Positions 1 through 7,187 are shown, counted from the first letter of the stretch. The stretch: DNA of 7,843 nucleotides from Pseudonocardiales bacterium (GCA_030840415.1 JAVEEO010000465.1:1-7843); one strand, 5' to 3'. Numbers and translations are program-made. The notes: a model not told the origin generated them from the letters alone.

Positions 1-1
1 C

Positions 2-1300
2 CTCGGCTACTCGCTCGGGCCGGCCTCGGCCCGGCCGTATCTGGACTACGCCGTGCTCGAGCGGGCGCTGCGCGAAACCGGTGCCGACGCGGTCTGGGTG
101 GGCTGGGGGTTCGTCGCCGAGGATCCCGCCTTCGCCGAGCTGTGCGAGCGACTCGGCGTCACCTTCATCGGCCCCAGCCCCGCGGCGATGCGGGCGCTGG
201 GCGACAAGATCGGTTCGAAGCTGCTGGCCGAGAAGGTGGGCGTGCCGGTCGCGCCGTGGAGCCAGGGACCGGTGGAGGATCTGCGCTCGGCGCTGGCCAA
301 GGCCGAGACCCTCGGTTATCCGCTGATGCTCAAGGCCACCGCCGGCGGCGGCGGCCGCGGCATCCGGGTGGTGCGCTCGGCCCAGGAGCTGACCGCGGCC
401 TTCAACCAGACCCGGGACGAAGCCGTCCGGGCCTTCGGCAGCGGCGTGATGTTCCTGGAGACCATGCTCTCCGGTGCCCGGCACGTCGAAGTGCAGGTGG
501 TCGCCGACGGCCAGGGCACCGCGTGGGCGATCGGGGTGCGCGACTGCTCGGTCCAGCGGCGCAACCAGAAGGTGATCGAGGAGTCGTCCTCGGCCGTGCT
601 GGCACCGGATCAGGTCGCCGAGCTCAAGGCGTCCGCCGAGCGGCTGGCCCTCGCCGTGGACTACCGGGGCGCCGGCACTGTGGAATTCCTCTACCGCCCC
701 AGCGACGGGATGTTCGCCTTCCTCGAGGTGAACACCCGCCTGCAGGTGGAGCACCCGATCACCGAGCTGACCACCGGCCTGGACCTGGTCAAGCTCCAAC
801 TGGAGGTGGCCGCCGGCGGCCGGCTGACCGGACGTCCGCCGGCCGAGCTCGGCCATGCTGTCGAGGCCCGGCTCAACGCCGAGGACCCCGACCGCGATTT
901 CGCCCCGGCGCCGGGCCGGATCGCGCTGCTGGACCTGCCGGACGGCCCGGGAGTGCGGGTCGACACCGGATTCAGCAGTGGGGACGTCATTCCCGCCGAC
1001 TTCGACTCGATGATCGCCAAGATCATCGCGAACGGCCGGACCCGGGACGAGGCACTGGCCCGGCTGCGCCGCGCGGTGGCCGACACCACCGTGATCATCG
1101 AGGGCGGCGCGACCAACAAGAGCTTCCTGCTGGACCTGCTGGCCGAGCCGGCGGTGATCGACGCGACCGCCGACACCGGCTGGATCGACCGGACTCGGGC
1201 CGGGGGCGGCCTGGTCTCGCACCAGCACGCCGGCATCGCGCTGGTGGCCGCGGCGATCGAGGCCAACGAGGTCGAGGAGCGCGCCGAGCGGCTGCACTTC
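2..1300 (+). other. Biotin carboxylase (ATP-grasp) domain of the carboxylase
   Basis: This part carboxylates biotin using ATP and bicarbonate. The ATP-binding glycine loop KATAGGGGRGIRVV begins near base 332 and HVEVQV near 482. The catalytic stretch EVNTRLQVEH lies at 725-754, with codons equivalent to E. coli AccC Glu288 (725), Asn290 (731), Arg292 (737), Gln294 (743) and Glu296 (749) all intact. The Lys238 equivalent is at 569-571. The usual RRHQK is RRNQK here: Asn (563-565) replaces the His equivalent to AccC His236. The start of the domain, including the VANRGEIA-type strand, lies left of the window. Confidence 0.93.
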
Positions 1301-4300
1301 TTCGCCACCGCGCACGGCGGCCGGCCGCAGGCCCGCCACAAGGTCAGCCGGGTGGTCGAACTGAGCCTGCGCGGCACCGGCTACCGGGTCACCGTGTCGC
1401 AGCTGGGCCCCAACCGCTACCGGGTCGGGGTCGGGCAGGACGGCGAGATCCGGACCGTGGACGCCCGGATCGAGCGGCTCAACAGCTACGCCAGCCGGCT
1501 CGAGGTGGGCGACCGGCGCTACCGCCTGGTCAGCGCGACCCACGGGCCGATCAACCTGGTCGAGGTCGACGGCGTCACCCACCGGATCAGCCGGGACGAG
1601 GGCGGCGTGCTCCGCTCGCCGGCCCCGGCCCTGGTGGTCGCCGTTCCGGTGGCCGTCGGCGACGAGGTGCCGGCCGGCGCTCCGGTACTGGTGCTGGAGA
1701 GCATGAAGATGGAGACGGTGCTCGCGGCGCCGTTCCCGGCCCGGGTGCGTGAGCTGCTGGTGGCGACCGGCGGCCAGGTGGAGACCGGTACGCCACTGGT
1801 CCGGCTGGAACCGATCGAGGAGGACGGCGCCGCCGAGGAGGCCGGGCCGCAGGCCGACGCGCTGGAGCTGGAGCTTCCGACCGGCCGCAGCGGCTCGCCC
1901 GCCGCGCGGGCCGCCGGCTGCCTGGCCGACCTGCGCAGCCTGCTGCTCGGCTTCGACCTCAGCGACGACGAGGCCGCCAAAACGCTCAGCGCCTACCAGC
2001 GATTCCGGGCGGAGCTGGACAGCAGTGGCCATCGCCCGGTGCTGGCCGAACTCGGGGTGTTCCAGGCCTTCGCCGACCTGTGCGAGCTGAGCCGTAACCG
2101 CCCCGGCGGCGAAGAGGTGCCCAGCGAGCGGGTGCACAGCCCGCGGGAGTACTTCCACTCCTACCTGCACAGCCTCGACGTCGATCGCGAGCAGTTGCCC
2201 GAGGCCTTCCGCCGGCGGCTGTCCCAGGCGTTGACCCACTACGGCATTGCCGACCTGGAGCGCACCCCGGCGCTGGAGGAGGCCGTCTACCGGATCTTCC
2301 TCGCCCAGCCCGGCGCGCCCGCGCACCTGCGGCTGGTCACCTCGTTGCTGCAGCAGTGGATGCTGGACGACGCGCCCGACGATGAGATCGCCGACCAGGT
2401 CCGCGACGTGCTCGAACGGCTGGTGGCCGCCACCCAGCTGCGTTACCCGGTGGTCGGCGACCTGGCGCGCAGCGTCCGGTTCCGCTGGTTCGACCAGCCG
2501 CTGGTGGACGCCGTCCGGGCCTCGGTGCTGGCCGGGGTGCGCGACGAGCTGCGCTACCTGGCTGCCCATCCGGATGCCGGCGACTACGCCCAGCGGATCA
2601 ACGAGCTGGCCGCCATTCCCGAGCAGATCGTGCGGTTCCTGGCCGAGCGGCTGGAAGCCGGCATCGGCGAGCACGAGCCGATGCTCGAGGTGCTGGCCCG
2701 CCGGCACTACCGCGAGTACGAGCTGCACGACCTGCGCAGCCTGCGGGCCGCGGACCGGCCGTTCGTGGTGTGCGACTACACCCTGGACGATCGGCCCACC
2801 CACCTGATCACCACGGTGGCGCAGCTGCCGGAGCTGGTGCCGGGTTCGGCCCTGGTCACCGCGCTGGAGCAGCAGCTGGAGCAGGCCCCGCCGGGTCACC
2901 AGAGCGTCCTGGACCTGTACGTGCTCTGGCCGCAGGTACCCGACTCGGCGGCCGAGGCCTCCGCGCAGCTGAACACGATCCTCGGCAAGCTCGACGTGAT
3001 CCGCCAGGTCCGCCGGGTGGTCGCCGCGATCTGCCCCGGGTCGGGCGGGCCGGTGTCCTACTACACCTTCCGCCCCGAAGGCAGTACAGCCGGCACGGTG
3101 GGCGCGGACGGTTCGGAGATTGCCGGCCAGCTGGTCGAGGACGACCTGGTGCGCGGGGTGCACCCGATGGTGGGCCGGCGCTTGAAGATGCGCCGATTGC
3201 AGGAGTTCAACATCACCCGGCTGGACGCTCCCGAGGACGTGCTGCTCTACCTGCTGGTGGCCCCCAACAACCCCTCGGACCGGCGGCTGGTGGCGCTGGC
3301 CCAGATTCGTGAGTTCGCGGTGGTCCGCGACGCCGAGGGCCGGGTGGTATCGCTGCCGCACGCCGAGCGCGCGGTTGCCAGCTGCGGCGAGGCGATCCGG
3401 CGGGCCCGCGCCAGCCTCGGCGGTGCCCGGCTGGACATGAACTACGTCGGCCTGCACATCTGGCCCACGGTGGACGCCCCGGTCTCCGAGCTCACCGCCC
3501 TGCAGCGCACCATCTCGCCGCTGACGGTGGGTGCCGGCATCGAAGAGGTGATCGCCGAGGGCATGGTGGTGGCCCCGGACGGCCGGGCCCGCAACACCGT
3601 GGTGCGGTTCTCCTTCCAGCCCGGCGCCGGCGTGATCACCTCGATCAGCGGCCGGCTGGACGACTGGTTGCAGCCGCTGGACGACTACGACCAGAAGGTG
3701 CAGCGGGCCCGCCGCCGCGGCACGGTGTATCCCTACGAGCTGGTGGGATTGCTGACCGGCAAGGACGGCCGGTTCACCGAGTGCGACCTGGACGAGGCCG
3801 GCCGGCTGGCACCGGTGCAGCGCCCGCCGGGCGGCAACCGGGCCGGCATCGTGGTCGGCGTGGTCAACACCCCGACCGATCGCCACCCGCAGGGCATCAC
3901 CAGGGTGCTGCTGCTCGGCGACCCGACCCGGGCGCTGGGCGCGGTAGCCGAACCCGAGTGTGCCCGGATCATCGCCGCGCTGGACCTGGCCGAGGAGCTG
4001 TCGGTCCCGGTCGAATGGTTCTCGCTGTCGGCCGGCGCCCGGATCTCGATGGACTCGGGCACCGAGAACATGGACTGGGTGGCCCGGGCACTGCGCCGGA
4101 TCGTCACCTTCACCCAGGCCGGTGGCGAGATCAACGTGGTGGTCGCCGGCATCAACGTCGGTGCCCAGCCGTACTGGAACGCCGAAGCGACGATGCTCAT
4201 GCACACCAAGGGCATCCTGGTGATGACCCCGGAGAGCGCGATGGTGCTTACCGGCAAGCAGGCACTGGACTTCTCCGGTGGGGTGTCGGCCGAGGACAAC

Positions 4301-5398
4301 TTCGGCATCGGCGGCTACGACCGGGTGATGGGCCCCAACGGCCAGGCCCAGTACTGGGTGCCAAACCTGGCCGCCGCGTGCGAGCTCCTGATGAGCCATT
4401 ACGCGCACAGCTACATCGTCCCGGGCGAGAGCACGCCGCGGCAGGTCAAGAGTTCGGACCCGGTCGACCGCGACATCAGCGACTACCCGCACGACCTGCC
4501 CGACAGCGAGTTCCGCACCATCGGCGACATCTTCTCCCTGACCGGCAATCCCGACCGGAAGAAACCGTTCGACATCCGATCGCTGATGCGGGCGGTGGTC
4601 GACCAGGACATCGCGGTGCTGGAACGCTGGGCCGGCATGGCGGACGCGGAGAGCTCGGTCGTCTTCGACGCGCACCTGGGCGGGCGTCCGGTGTGCCTGA
4701 TCGGCATCGAGTCCCGGCCGATCGCCCGGCGCGGGTTCCCGCCGAGCGACGGCCCGGACCTGTGGACGGCCGGCACGCTGTTCCCGCGCTCGTCGAAGAA
4801 GACCGCCCGCGCCATCAACGCCGCCAGTGGCAACCGTCCGGTGGTGATGCTGGCCAACCTGTCCGGCTTCGACGGCTCACCGGACTCGATGCGCAACCTG
4901 CAGCTGGAATACGGTGCCGAGATCGGCCGGGCGGTCGTCAACTTCCGTGGCCCGATCGTGTTCTGCGTCGTTTCCCGTTACCACGGCGGGGCATTCGTGG
5001 TGTTCTCCAAGGCGCTCAACAGCGAGATGACGGTGCTGGCGATCGAGGGCTCGTTCGCCTCGGTGCTCGGCGGGGCGCCGGCCGCGGCGGTGGTGTTCGC
5101 CGGCGAGGTGGACGCCCGGACCGCCCGGGACCCGCGCATCAAGGAGCTGGAGGAGCGTGGCGCGGCGGCGCGCGGCGTGCAGCGAGCGGCCCTGGCCACC
5201 GAGCTGGCGACGCTGCGGAGCACCGTCCGGGTCGAGAAGCTGTCCGAGGTGGCAACGGAATTCGACAACATCCACAGCATCCAGCGGGCCGTCGAGGTGG
5301 GTTCGGTGGATGCGGTGATCGGGGCGCACGAGCTGCGGCCGCGGCTGATCCAGGCACTGGACGCCGCGGACGCCCGGCGCCGGGCGTCGGGCGGCTGA
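2..5398 (+). CDS. Eukaryotic-type single-chain acetyl-CoA (acyl-CoA) carboxylase, 5' end outside the window
   Basis: Biotin-dependent carboxylase: ATP and bicarbonate carboxylate biotin, then the carboxyl group moves to an acyl-CoA, most likely acetyl-CoA, giving malonyl-CoA in the cytoplasm. The visible 1798 residues (counting Leu at base 2 as 1) hold biotin carboxylase (1 to ~430; glycine loop GGGGRG, catalytic ELxxN-type stretch EVNTRLQVEH), a BT-like linker (~435-535), biotinyl domain (~537-608; SMKME, biotin Lys569), a central region (~610-1274) and carboxyltransferase (~1275-1765; PGGN, SAGARI, YHGGAF). Order and landmarks (AVWVGWG, ALGDKI, DTGWIDR, the TFRP/HPMVGRRL stretch of the central region) match eukaryotic ACC as I remember it. 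It is shorter than the ~2300-residue animal enzyme. The frame is open to base 2 and the first ~80 residues of the biotin carboxylase fold are missing, so GTG at 53 is internal. The AccD-type zinc ribbon is absent. Propionyl- or other acyl-CoA specificity remains possible. Confidence 0.93.
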   Translation, partial: LGYSLGPASARPYLDYAVLERALRETGADAVWVGWGFVAEDPAFAELCERLGVTFIGPSPAAMRALGDKIGSKLLAEKVGVPVAPWSQGPVEDLRSALAKAETLGYPLMLKATAGGGGRGIRVVRSAQELTAAFNQTRDEAVRAFGSGVMFLETMLSGARHVEVQVVADGQGTAWAIGVRDCSVQRRNQKVIEESSSAVLAPDQVAELKASAERLALAVDYRGAGTVEFLYRPSDGMFAFLEVNTRLQVEHPITELTTGLDLVKLQLEVAAGGRLTGRPPAELGHAVEARLNAEDPDRDFAPAPGRIALLDLPDGPGVRVDTGFSSGDVIPADFDSMIAKIIANGRTRDEALARLRRAVADTTVIIEGGATNKSFLLDLLAEPAVIDATADTGWIDRTRAGGGLVSHQHAGIALVAAAIEANEVEERAERLHFFATAHGGRPQARHKVSRVVELSLRGTGYRVTVSQLGPNRYRVGVGQDGEIRTVDARIERLNSYASRLEVGDRRYRLVSATHGPINLVEVDGVTHRISRDEGGVLRSPAPALVVAVPVAVGDEVPAGAPVLVLESMKMETVLAAPFPARVRELLVATGGQVETGTPLVRLEPIEEDGAAEEAGPQADALELELPTGRSGSPAARAAGCLADLRSLLLGFDLSDDEAAKTLSAYQRFRAELDSSGHRPVLAELGVFQAFADLCELSRNRPGGEEVPSERVHSPREYFHSYLHSLDVDREQLPEAFRRRLSQALTHYGIADLERTPALEEAVYRIFLAQPGAPAHLRLVTSLLQQWMLDDAPDDEIADQVRDVLERLVAATQLRYPVVGDLARSVRFRWFDQPLVDAVRASVLAGVRDELRYLAAHPDAGDYAQRINELAAIPEQIVRFLAERLEAGIGEHEPMLEVLARRHYREYELHDLRSLRAADRPFVVCDYTLDDRPTHLITTVAQLPELVPGSALVTALEQQLEQAPPGHQSVLDLYVLWPQVPDSAAEASAQLNTILGKLDVIRQVRRVVAAICPGSGGPVSYYTFRPEGSTAGTVGADGSEIAGQLVEDDLVRGVHPMVGRRLKMRRLQEFNITRLDAPEDVLLYLLVAPNNPSDRRLVALAQIREFAVVRDAEGRVVSLPHAERAVASCGEAIRRARASLGGARLDMNYVGLHIWPTVDAPVSELTALQRTISPLTVGAGIEEVIAEGMVVAPDGRARNTVVRFSFQPGAGVITSISGRLDDWLQPLDDYDQKVQRARRRGTVYPYELVGLLTGKDGRFTECDLDEAGRLAPVQRPPGGNRAGIVVGVVNTPTDRHPQGITRVLLLGDPTRALGAVAEPECARIIAALDLAEELSVPVEWFSLSAGARISMDSGTENMDWVARALRRIVTFTQAGGEINVVVAGINVGAQPYWNAEATMLMHTKGILVMTPESAMVLTGKQALDFSGGVSAEDNFGIGGYDRVMGPNGQAQYWVPNLAAACELLMSHYAHSYIVPGESTPRQVKSSDPVDRDISDYPHDLPDSEFRTIGDIFSLTGNPDRKKPFDIRSLMRAVVDQDIAVLERWAGMADAESSVVFDAHLGGRPVCLIGIESRPIARRGFPPSDGPDLWTAGTLFPRSSKKTARAINAASGNRPVVMLANLSGFDGSPDSMRNLQLEYGAEIGRAVVNFRGPIVFCVVSRYHGGAFVVFSKALNSEMTVLAIEGSFASVLGGAPAAAVVFAGEVDARTARDPRIKELEERGAAARGVQRAALATELATLRSTVRVEKLSEVATEFDNIHSIQRAVEVGSVDAVIGAHELRPRLIQALDAADARRRASGG
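1607..1830 (+). other. Biotinyl (BCCP) domain with biotinylation motif
   Basis: This is the swinging arm that carries carboxybiotin between the two active sites. The motif is ESMKMET, where most bacterial BCCPs have AMKME; the biotin-accepting lysine codon is 1706-1708. The flanking pattern (RSPAPALVVAVPVAVGDEV before, GGQVETGTPLVRLEP after) is the usual two-fold beta hammerhead. It lies internally, as in eukaryotic ACC and unlike bacterial AccA-type alpha chains, where it is C-terminal. No biotin ligase gene is in the window. Confidence 0.92.
1831..3823 (+). other. Central region resembling the eukaryotic ACC central domain
   Basis: About 660 mostly helical-looking residues separate the biotinyl domain from the carboxyltransferase. 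Bacterial subunit-type carboxylases have nothing like it. Landmarks that echo human ACC1 (from memory) are LLLGFDLSDD near the start (ACC: NVMNGYCLPDP), YYTFRP (FFTFRA), HPMVGRRLKMRRLQEFNI (EPALAFQLELNRMRNFDL), GLHIWPTV (FLNFVPTV) and TVYPYELV leading into the carboxyltransferase. In eukaryotes this region organises the dimer and carries regulatory phosphorylation; whether it is regulatory here is unknown. It is shorter than the animal equivalent. Confidence 0.78.
3824..5300 (+). other. Carboxyltransferase domain (N and C halves) of the carboxylase
   Basis: This part transfers carboxylate from biotin to the acyl-CoA. The N half begins at PPGGNRAGIV (3824) and includes SAGARI (4028-4045), whose backbone forms an oxyanion hole in the family. 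The C half includes LANLSGFDG, FRGPIVFCVVSRYHGGAFVV (YHGGAF from 4979) and FASVLGGAPAAAVVF, the second oxyanion-type loop. The residue after GGAF is Val (4997-4999), like the GGSWVV of human ACC1 and unlike the Asp in actinobacterial propionyl-CoA carboxylase beta (GGAYDV). The chain ends with a helical tail (EFDNIHSIQRAVEVG) matching FADLHDTPGRM of eukaryotic ACC. Confidence 0.9.
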
Positions 5399-5423
5399 GC
5401 CCTCGCCGGGGAAGCGGCGGGAT

Positions 5424-5447
5424 GGGCCGGCTCAGGCCAGCCGGCCC
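5424..5447. terminator. Hairpin at the convergent gene junction, candidate bidirectional terminator
   Basis: GGGCCGGCT (5424-5432) and AGCCGGCCC (5439-5447) are perfect complements around a 6-nt loop. The hairpin sits 26 bases after the carboxylase stop and overlaps the last codons and stop of nei on the other strand. There is no T-run on either side, so it would be a GC-rich actinobacterial-type terminator or a pause/stability element. In this GC-rich DNA and within codons, a chance origin cannot be excluded. Confidence 0.45.
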
Positions 5448-6250
5448 GCCGCACCCGGCGGCTGGCAGCGCGGGCACCAGTACAGGTTGCGCCCGACCAG
5501 CGTCTCGGTGCGGATCTCGGTGCCGCAGATCCGGCACGGCAGCCCGGCCCGCCGGTAGACGTAGCCGGCCTCGTCCCGGGCCAGCCGGCCACGCTTGCGC
5601 GGCCGGTCGGCCGGGCGCAGGGTCTCGATCCGGCCGACCCGGACCCCGGCCTGCATCAGCGCCACCAGATCCGTCCACATCTCCAGCCAGGCCGGCAGGC
5701 TCACCGACCTGCCCGGCAGGTACGGGTCGAGGCCGTGCCGGTAAAGCAGTTCGGCTCGATAGACATTGCCGATTCCGGCTACCACCTGCTGTTCCATCAA
5801 CAACGCGGCGATCACCGTCCGGCTGCGGCTGATCCGCCGGTAGGCGAGCAGCGGGTCGGCGTCGCGGCGCAGCGGGTCCGGGCCCAGCCGGGCGAACAGC
5901 GCGGTGACCTCGTGCGGCTCGAGCACCTCGCAGGCGGTCGCCCCGCGCAGGTCGGTCCAGGCGTTCTCGCCGACCAGCCGCAGCCGCAGCGCGCCCTTCG
6001 GCTCGGGCGGCAGCCCCGAGCCGGTGGTGAAACCGCCGTACAGGCCCAGGTGAACGTGCACGATCGGGCCGCCCAGGTAGTGGTGCAGCAGGTGCTTGCC
6101 GTTGGCCTGGGTGCGCCGCAACACCCGGCCGTCGATCAGGGCGGCACCGTCGGCGAACCGGCCCTGGGGGCTGCTGGCCCGTACCGGCCGGCCGGCGAAC
6201 AGCCGGCGCTGCTCCCGGGCGAGCCGGTGCAGGGTGTGGCCCTCAGGCAC
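5432..6250 (-). CDS. nei1: Fpg/Nei-family DNA glycosylase/AP lyase, Nei1 type (endonuclease VIII)
   Basis: Base-excision repair enzyme expected to remove oxidised bases, mainly pyrimidines, and cut the abasic site. The 272-residue protein begins MPEGHTLHRL, giving the catalytic Pro2 (N-terminal after Met removal) and Glu3. Other family features are NGKHLL with Lys52, the helix-two-turns-helix stretch QQVVAGIGNVYRAE, and a C-terminal zinc finger with Cys239, Cys242, Cys259 and Cys262 and the DNA-contacting Arg254 (GRNLYWC). MPEGHT and SSPQGRFAD closely resemble M. tuberculosis Nei1 (Rv2464c, 268 residues) as remembered, rather than MutM/Fpg. The start is GTG (6248-6250), chosen because the second residue must be Pro; no clear Shine-Dalgarno precedes it. 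It converges on the carboxylase gene and diverges from the MBL gene, 96 bases apart. No sign of damage or truncation. Confidence 0.93.
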   Translation of the reverse strand: MPEGHTLHRLAREQRRLFAGRPVRASSPQGRFADGAALIDGRVLRRTQANGKHLLHHYLGGPIVHVHLGLYGGFTTGSGLPPEPKGALRLRLVGENAWTDLRGATACEVLEPHEVTALFARLGPDPLRRDADPLLAYRRISRSRTVIAALLMEQQVVAGIGNVYRAELLYRHGLDPYLPGRSVSLPAWLEMWTDLVALMQAGVRVGRIETLRPADRPRKRGRLARDEAGYVYRRAGLPCRICGTEIRTETLVGRNLYWCPRCQPPGAAGRLA

Positions 6251-6308
6251 GGGCTGCGGGGTGGGTGACGGCGTCGGGCTGCCCGGGAACTGCAGGATGC
6301 ATGCCTAG

Positions 6309-6337
6309 AACGTAGCCGTCCTCGGCAGGAGTGCCAG
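6309..6337 (-). promoter_or_regulatory. Candidate promoter for nei
   Basis: Read on the minus strand, CTGGCA (6332-6337) matches a TTGACA -35 box at 4 of 6 positions. After 17 bases, TACGTT (6309-6314) fits the TANNNT -10 pattern. Transcription would start near 6302, about 50 bases before the GTG. The -35 side overlaps the ribosome binding region of the divergent MBL gene. The match is weak and based on general vegetative-sigma consensus only. Confidence 0.3.
6327..6331 (+). promoter_or_regulatory. Ribosome binding site of the MBL-fold gene
   Basis: AGGAG lies 15 bases before the ATG at 6347. This is longer than the usual 5-9, but no better start lies closer, and the MPAWICWTCG start places the zinc-ribbon cysteines at the very N terminus, as expected for this kind of protein. 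Confidence 0.55.
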
Positions 6338-6346
6338 AATCGCGGT

Positions 6347-7159
6347 ATGCCAGCCTGGATCTGCTGGACCTGCGGAGTGCAGCAGGCCGATACCGCCTCC
6401 CCGCCCGCGAGCTGCCCGATCTGCACCGACGAGCGCCAGTACGTCGGCTGGGACGGCCAGCGCTGGACCACCATGGCCGAGCTCGCCGGCGAACGGGCCA
6501 GCGAGTTGCGCGAGGAGGAGCCCGGCCTGCTCGGCATCGGTACCGAGCCGTCGTTCGCGATCGGCCAGCGCGCGCTGCTGGTCAGCACCGAGCGGGGCAA
6601 CGTGCTGTGGGACTGCGTCTCGCTGCTGGACGACACCGCCGGTGCCGAGGTGGAGCGGCGCGGTGGCATCGCCGCGATCTGCCTGTCCCACCCACACTTC
6701 TACGCCGCCTGCGTGGAGTGGGCCGACGCCTTCGACGCGCCGATCCTCATCCCGGAGGCCGACCGGCAGTGGATCCAGCGGCCGTCGGACCGGGTGCACC
6801 TGTGGCAGGACCGGATCGAGCCGGTGCCGGGGCTGACCCTGGCCCGGATCGGCGGCCATTTCGACGGGGCGGCGGTGCTGCACTGGCCGGGCGGTGCCGG
6901 GGGCCGGGGTGCGCTGCTCACCGGTGACACCATCACCGTCGTGCAGGACCGGGACTGGGTCAGCTTCATGTGGAGCTACCCGAACCTGATCCCGCTGGAT
7001 GCGGCGACCATCAACCAGATCGTCGAGCGGATCGAACCGTTCGCCTTCGACCGGATCTACGGCGGCTGGTGGGGCCGGGTGGTGGTGGCCGACGGCGCGG
7101 CGGCGATCCGGCGTTCGGCCCGGCGCTACCTGGACCGGCTGGCCGGCGAACGTCCCTGA
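6347..7159 (+). CDS. MBL-fold metallo-hydrolase-like protein with N-terminal zinc ribbon
   Basis: A 270-residue cytoplasmic protein with no signal peptide or membrane segment. Cys6-x2-Cys9 and Cys23-x2-Cys26 form a rubredoxin-like zinc ribbon, followed by DERQYVGWDGQ. The rest looks like a metallo-beta-lactamase fold: LSHPHFYAA (His115, His117), GGHFDG (His171) and LLTGDT (Asp194) are in the right order and spacing. The classic HxHxDH is incomplete, with Tyr and Ala where Asp and His of the second metal site should be, and no clear final His near RIYGGWWGRVV. So a single metal, or altered chemistry, is likely. I recall similar HPHFY proteins as conserved, uncharacterised MBL-fold proteins in many bacteria; the substrate is unknown. 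It is divergent from nei and followed after 110 bases by the secreted-protein gene, which appears to have its own promoter. Confidence 0.85.
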   Translation: MPAWICWTCGVQQADTASPPASCPICTDERQYVGWDGQRWTTMAELAGERASELREEEPGLLGIGTEPSFAIGQRALLVSTERGNVLWDCVSLLDDTAGAEVERRGGIAAICLSHPHFYAACVEWADAFDAPILIPEADRQWIQRPSDRVHLWQDRIEPVPGLTLARIGGHFDGAAVLHWPGGAGGRGALLTGDTITVVQDRDWVSFMWSYPNLIPLDAATINQIVERIEPFAFDRIYGGWWGRVVVADGAAAIRRSARRYLDRLAGERP

Positions 7160-7173
7160 CCGGCGAGGGCCGG
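7160..7173 (+). terminator. Small hairpin directly after the MBL gene stop
   Basis: CCGGC (7160-7164), loop GAGG, GCCGG (7169-7173) begins at the base after the TGA. A 5-bp all-GC stem with a 4-nt loop and no T-run is weak evidence in this base composition. It could assist termination before the next gene's promoter. Confidence 0.22.
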
Positions 7174-7187
7174 CGCGGAGCAGGAAC

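Noticed and set aside
53..55. GTG at 53 as the start of the carboxylase
   Set aside because: The same frame is open to the window edge and the preceding residues (LGYSLGPASARPYLDYA) align with biotin carboxylase sequence; the first strand of that fold is still missing, so the true start is off the window.
691..1377. A 228-codon minus-strand frame opposite the biotin carboxylase
   Set aside because: It is Ser/Arg/Ala-rich without motifs and lies opposite strongly conserved catalytic codons; long antisense frames are common at this base composition.
3781..5832. A 683-codon plus-strand frame overlapping the carboxylase and running into nei
   Set aside because: It is Arg/Pro/Gly-rich, typical of a +1 reading of high-GC coding DNA, has no recognisable motif, and overlaps two genes with clear catalytic residues.
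6296..6305. Palindromic ATGCATGC between nei and the MBL gene as an operator
   Set aside because: The dyad is only 6 bp, does not extend outward, and no second copy occurs nearby; a chance match is likely.
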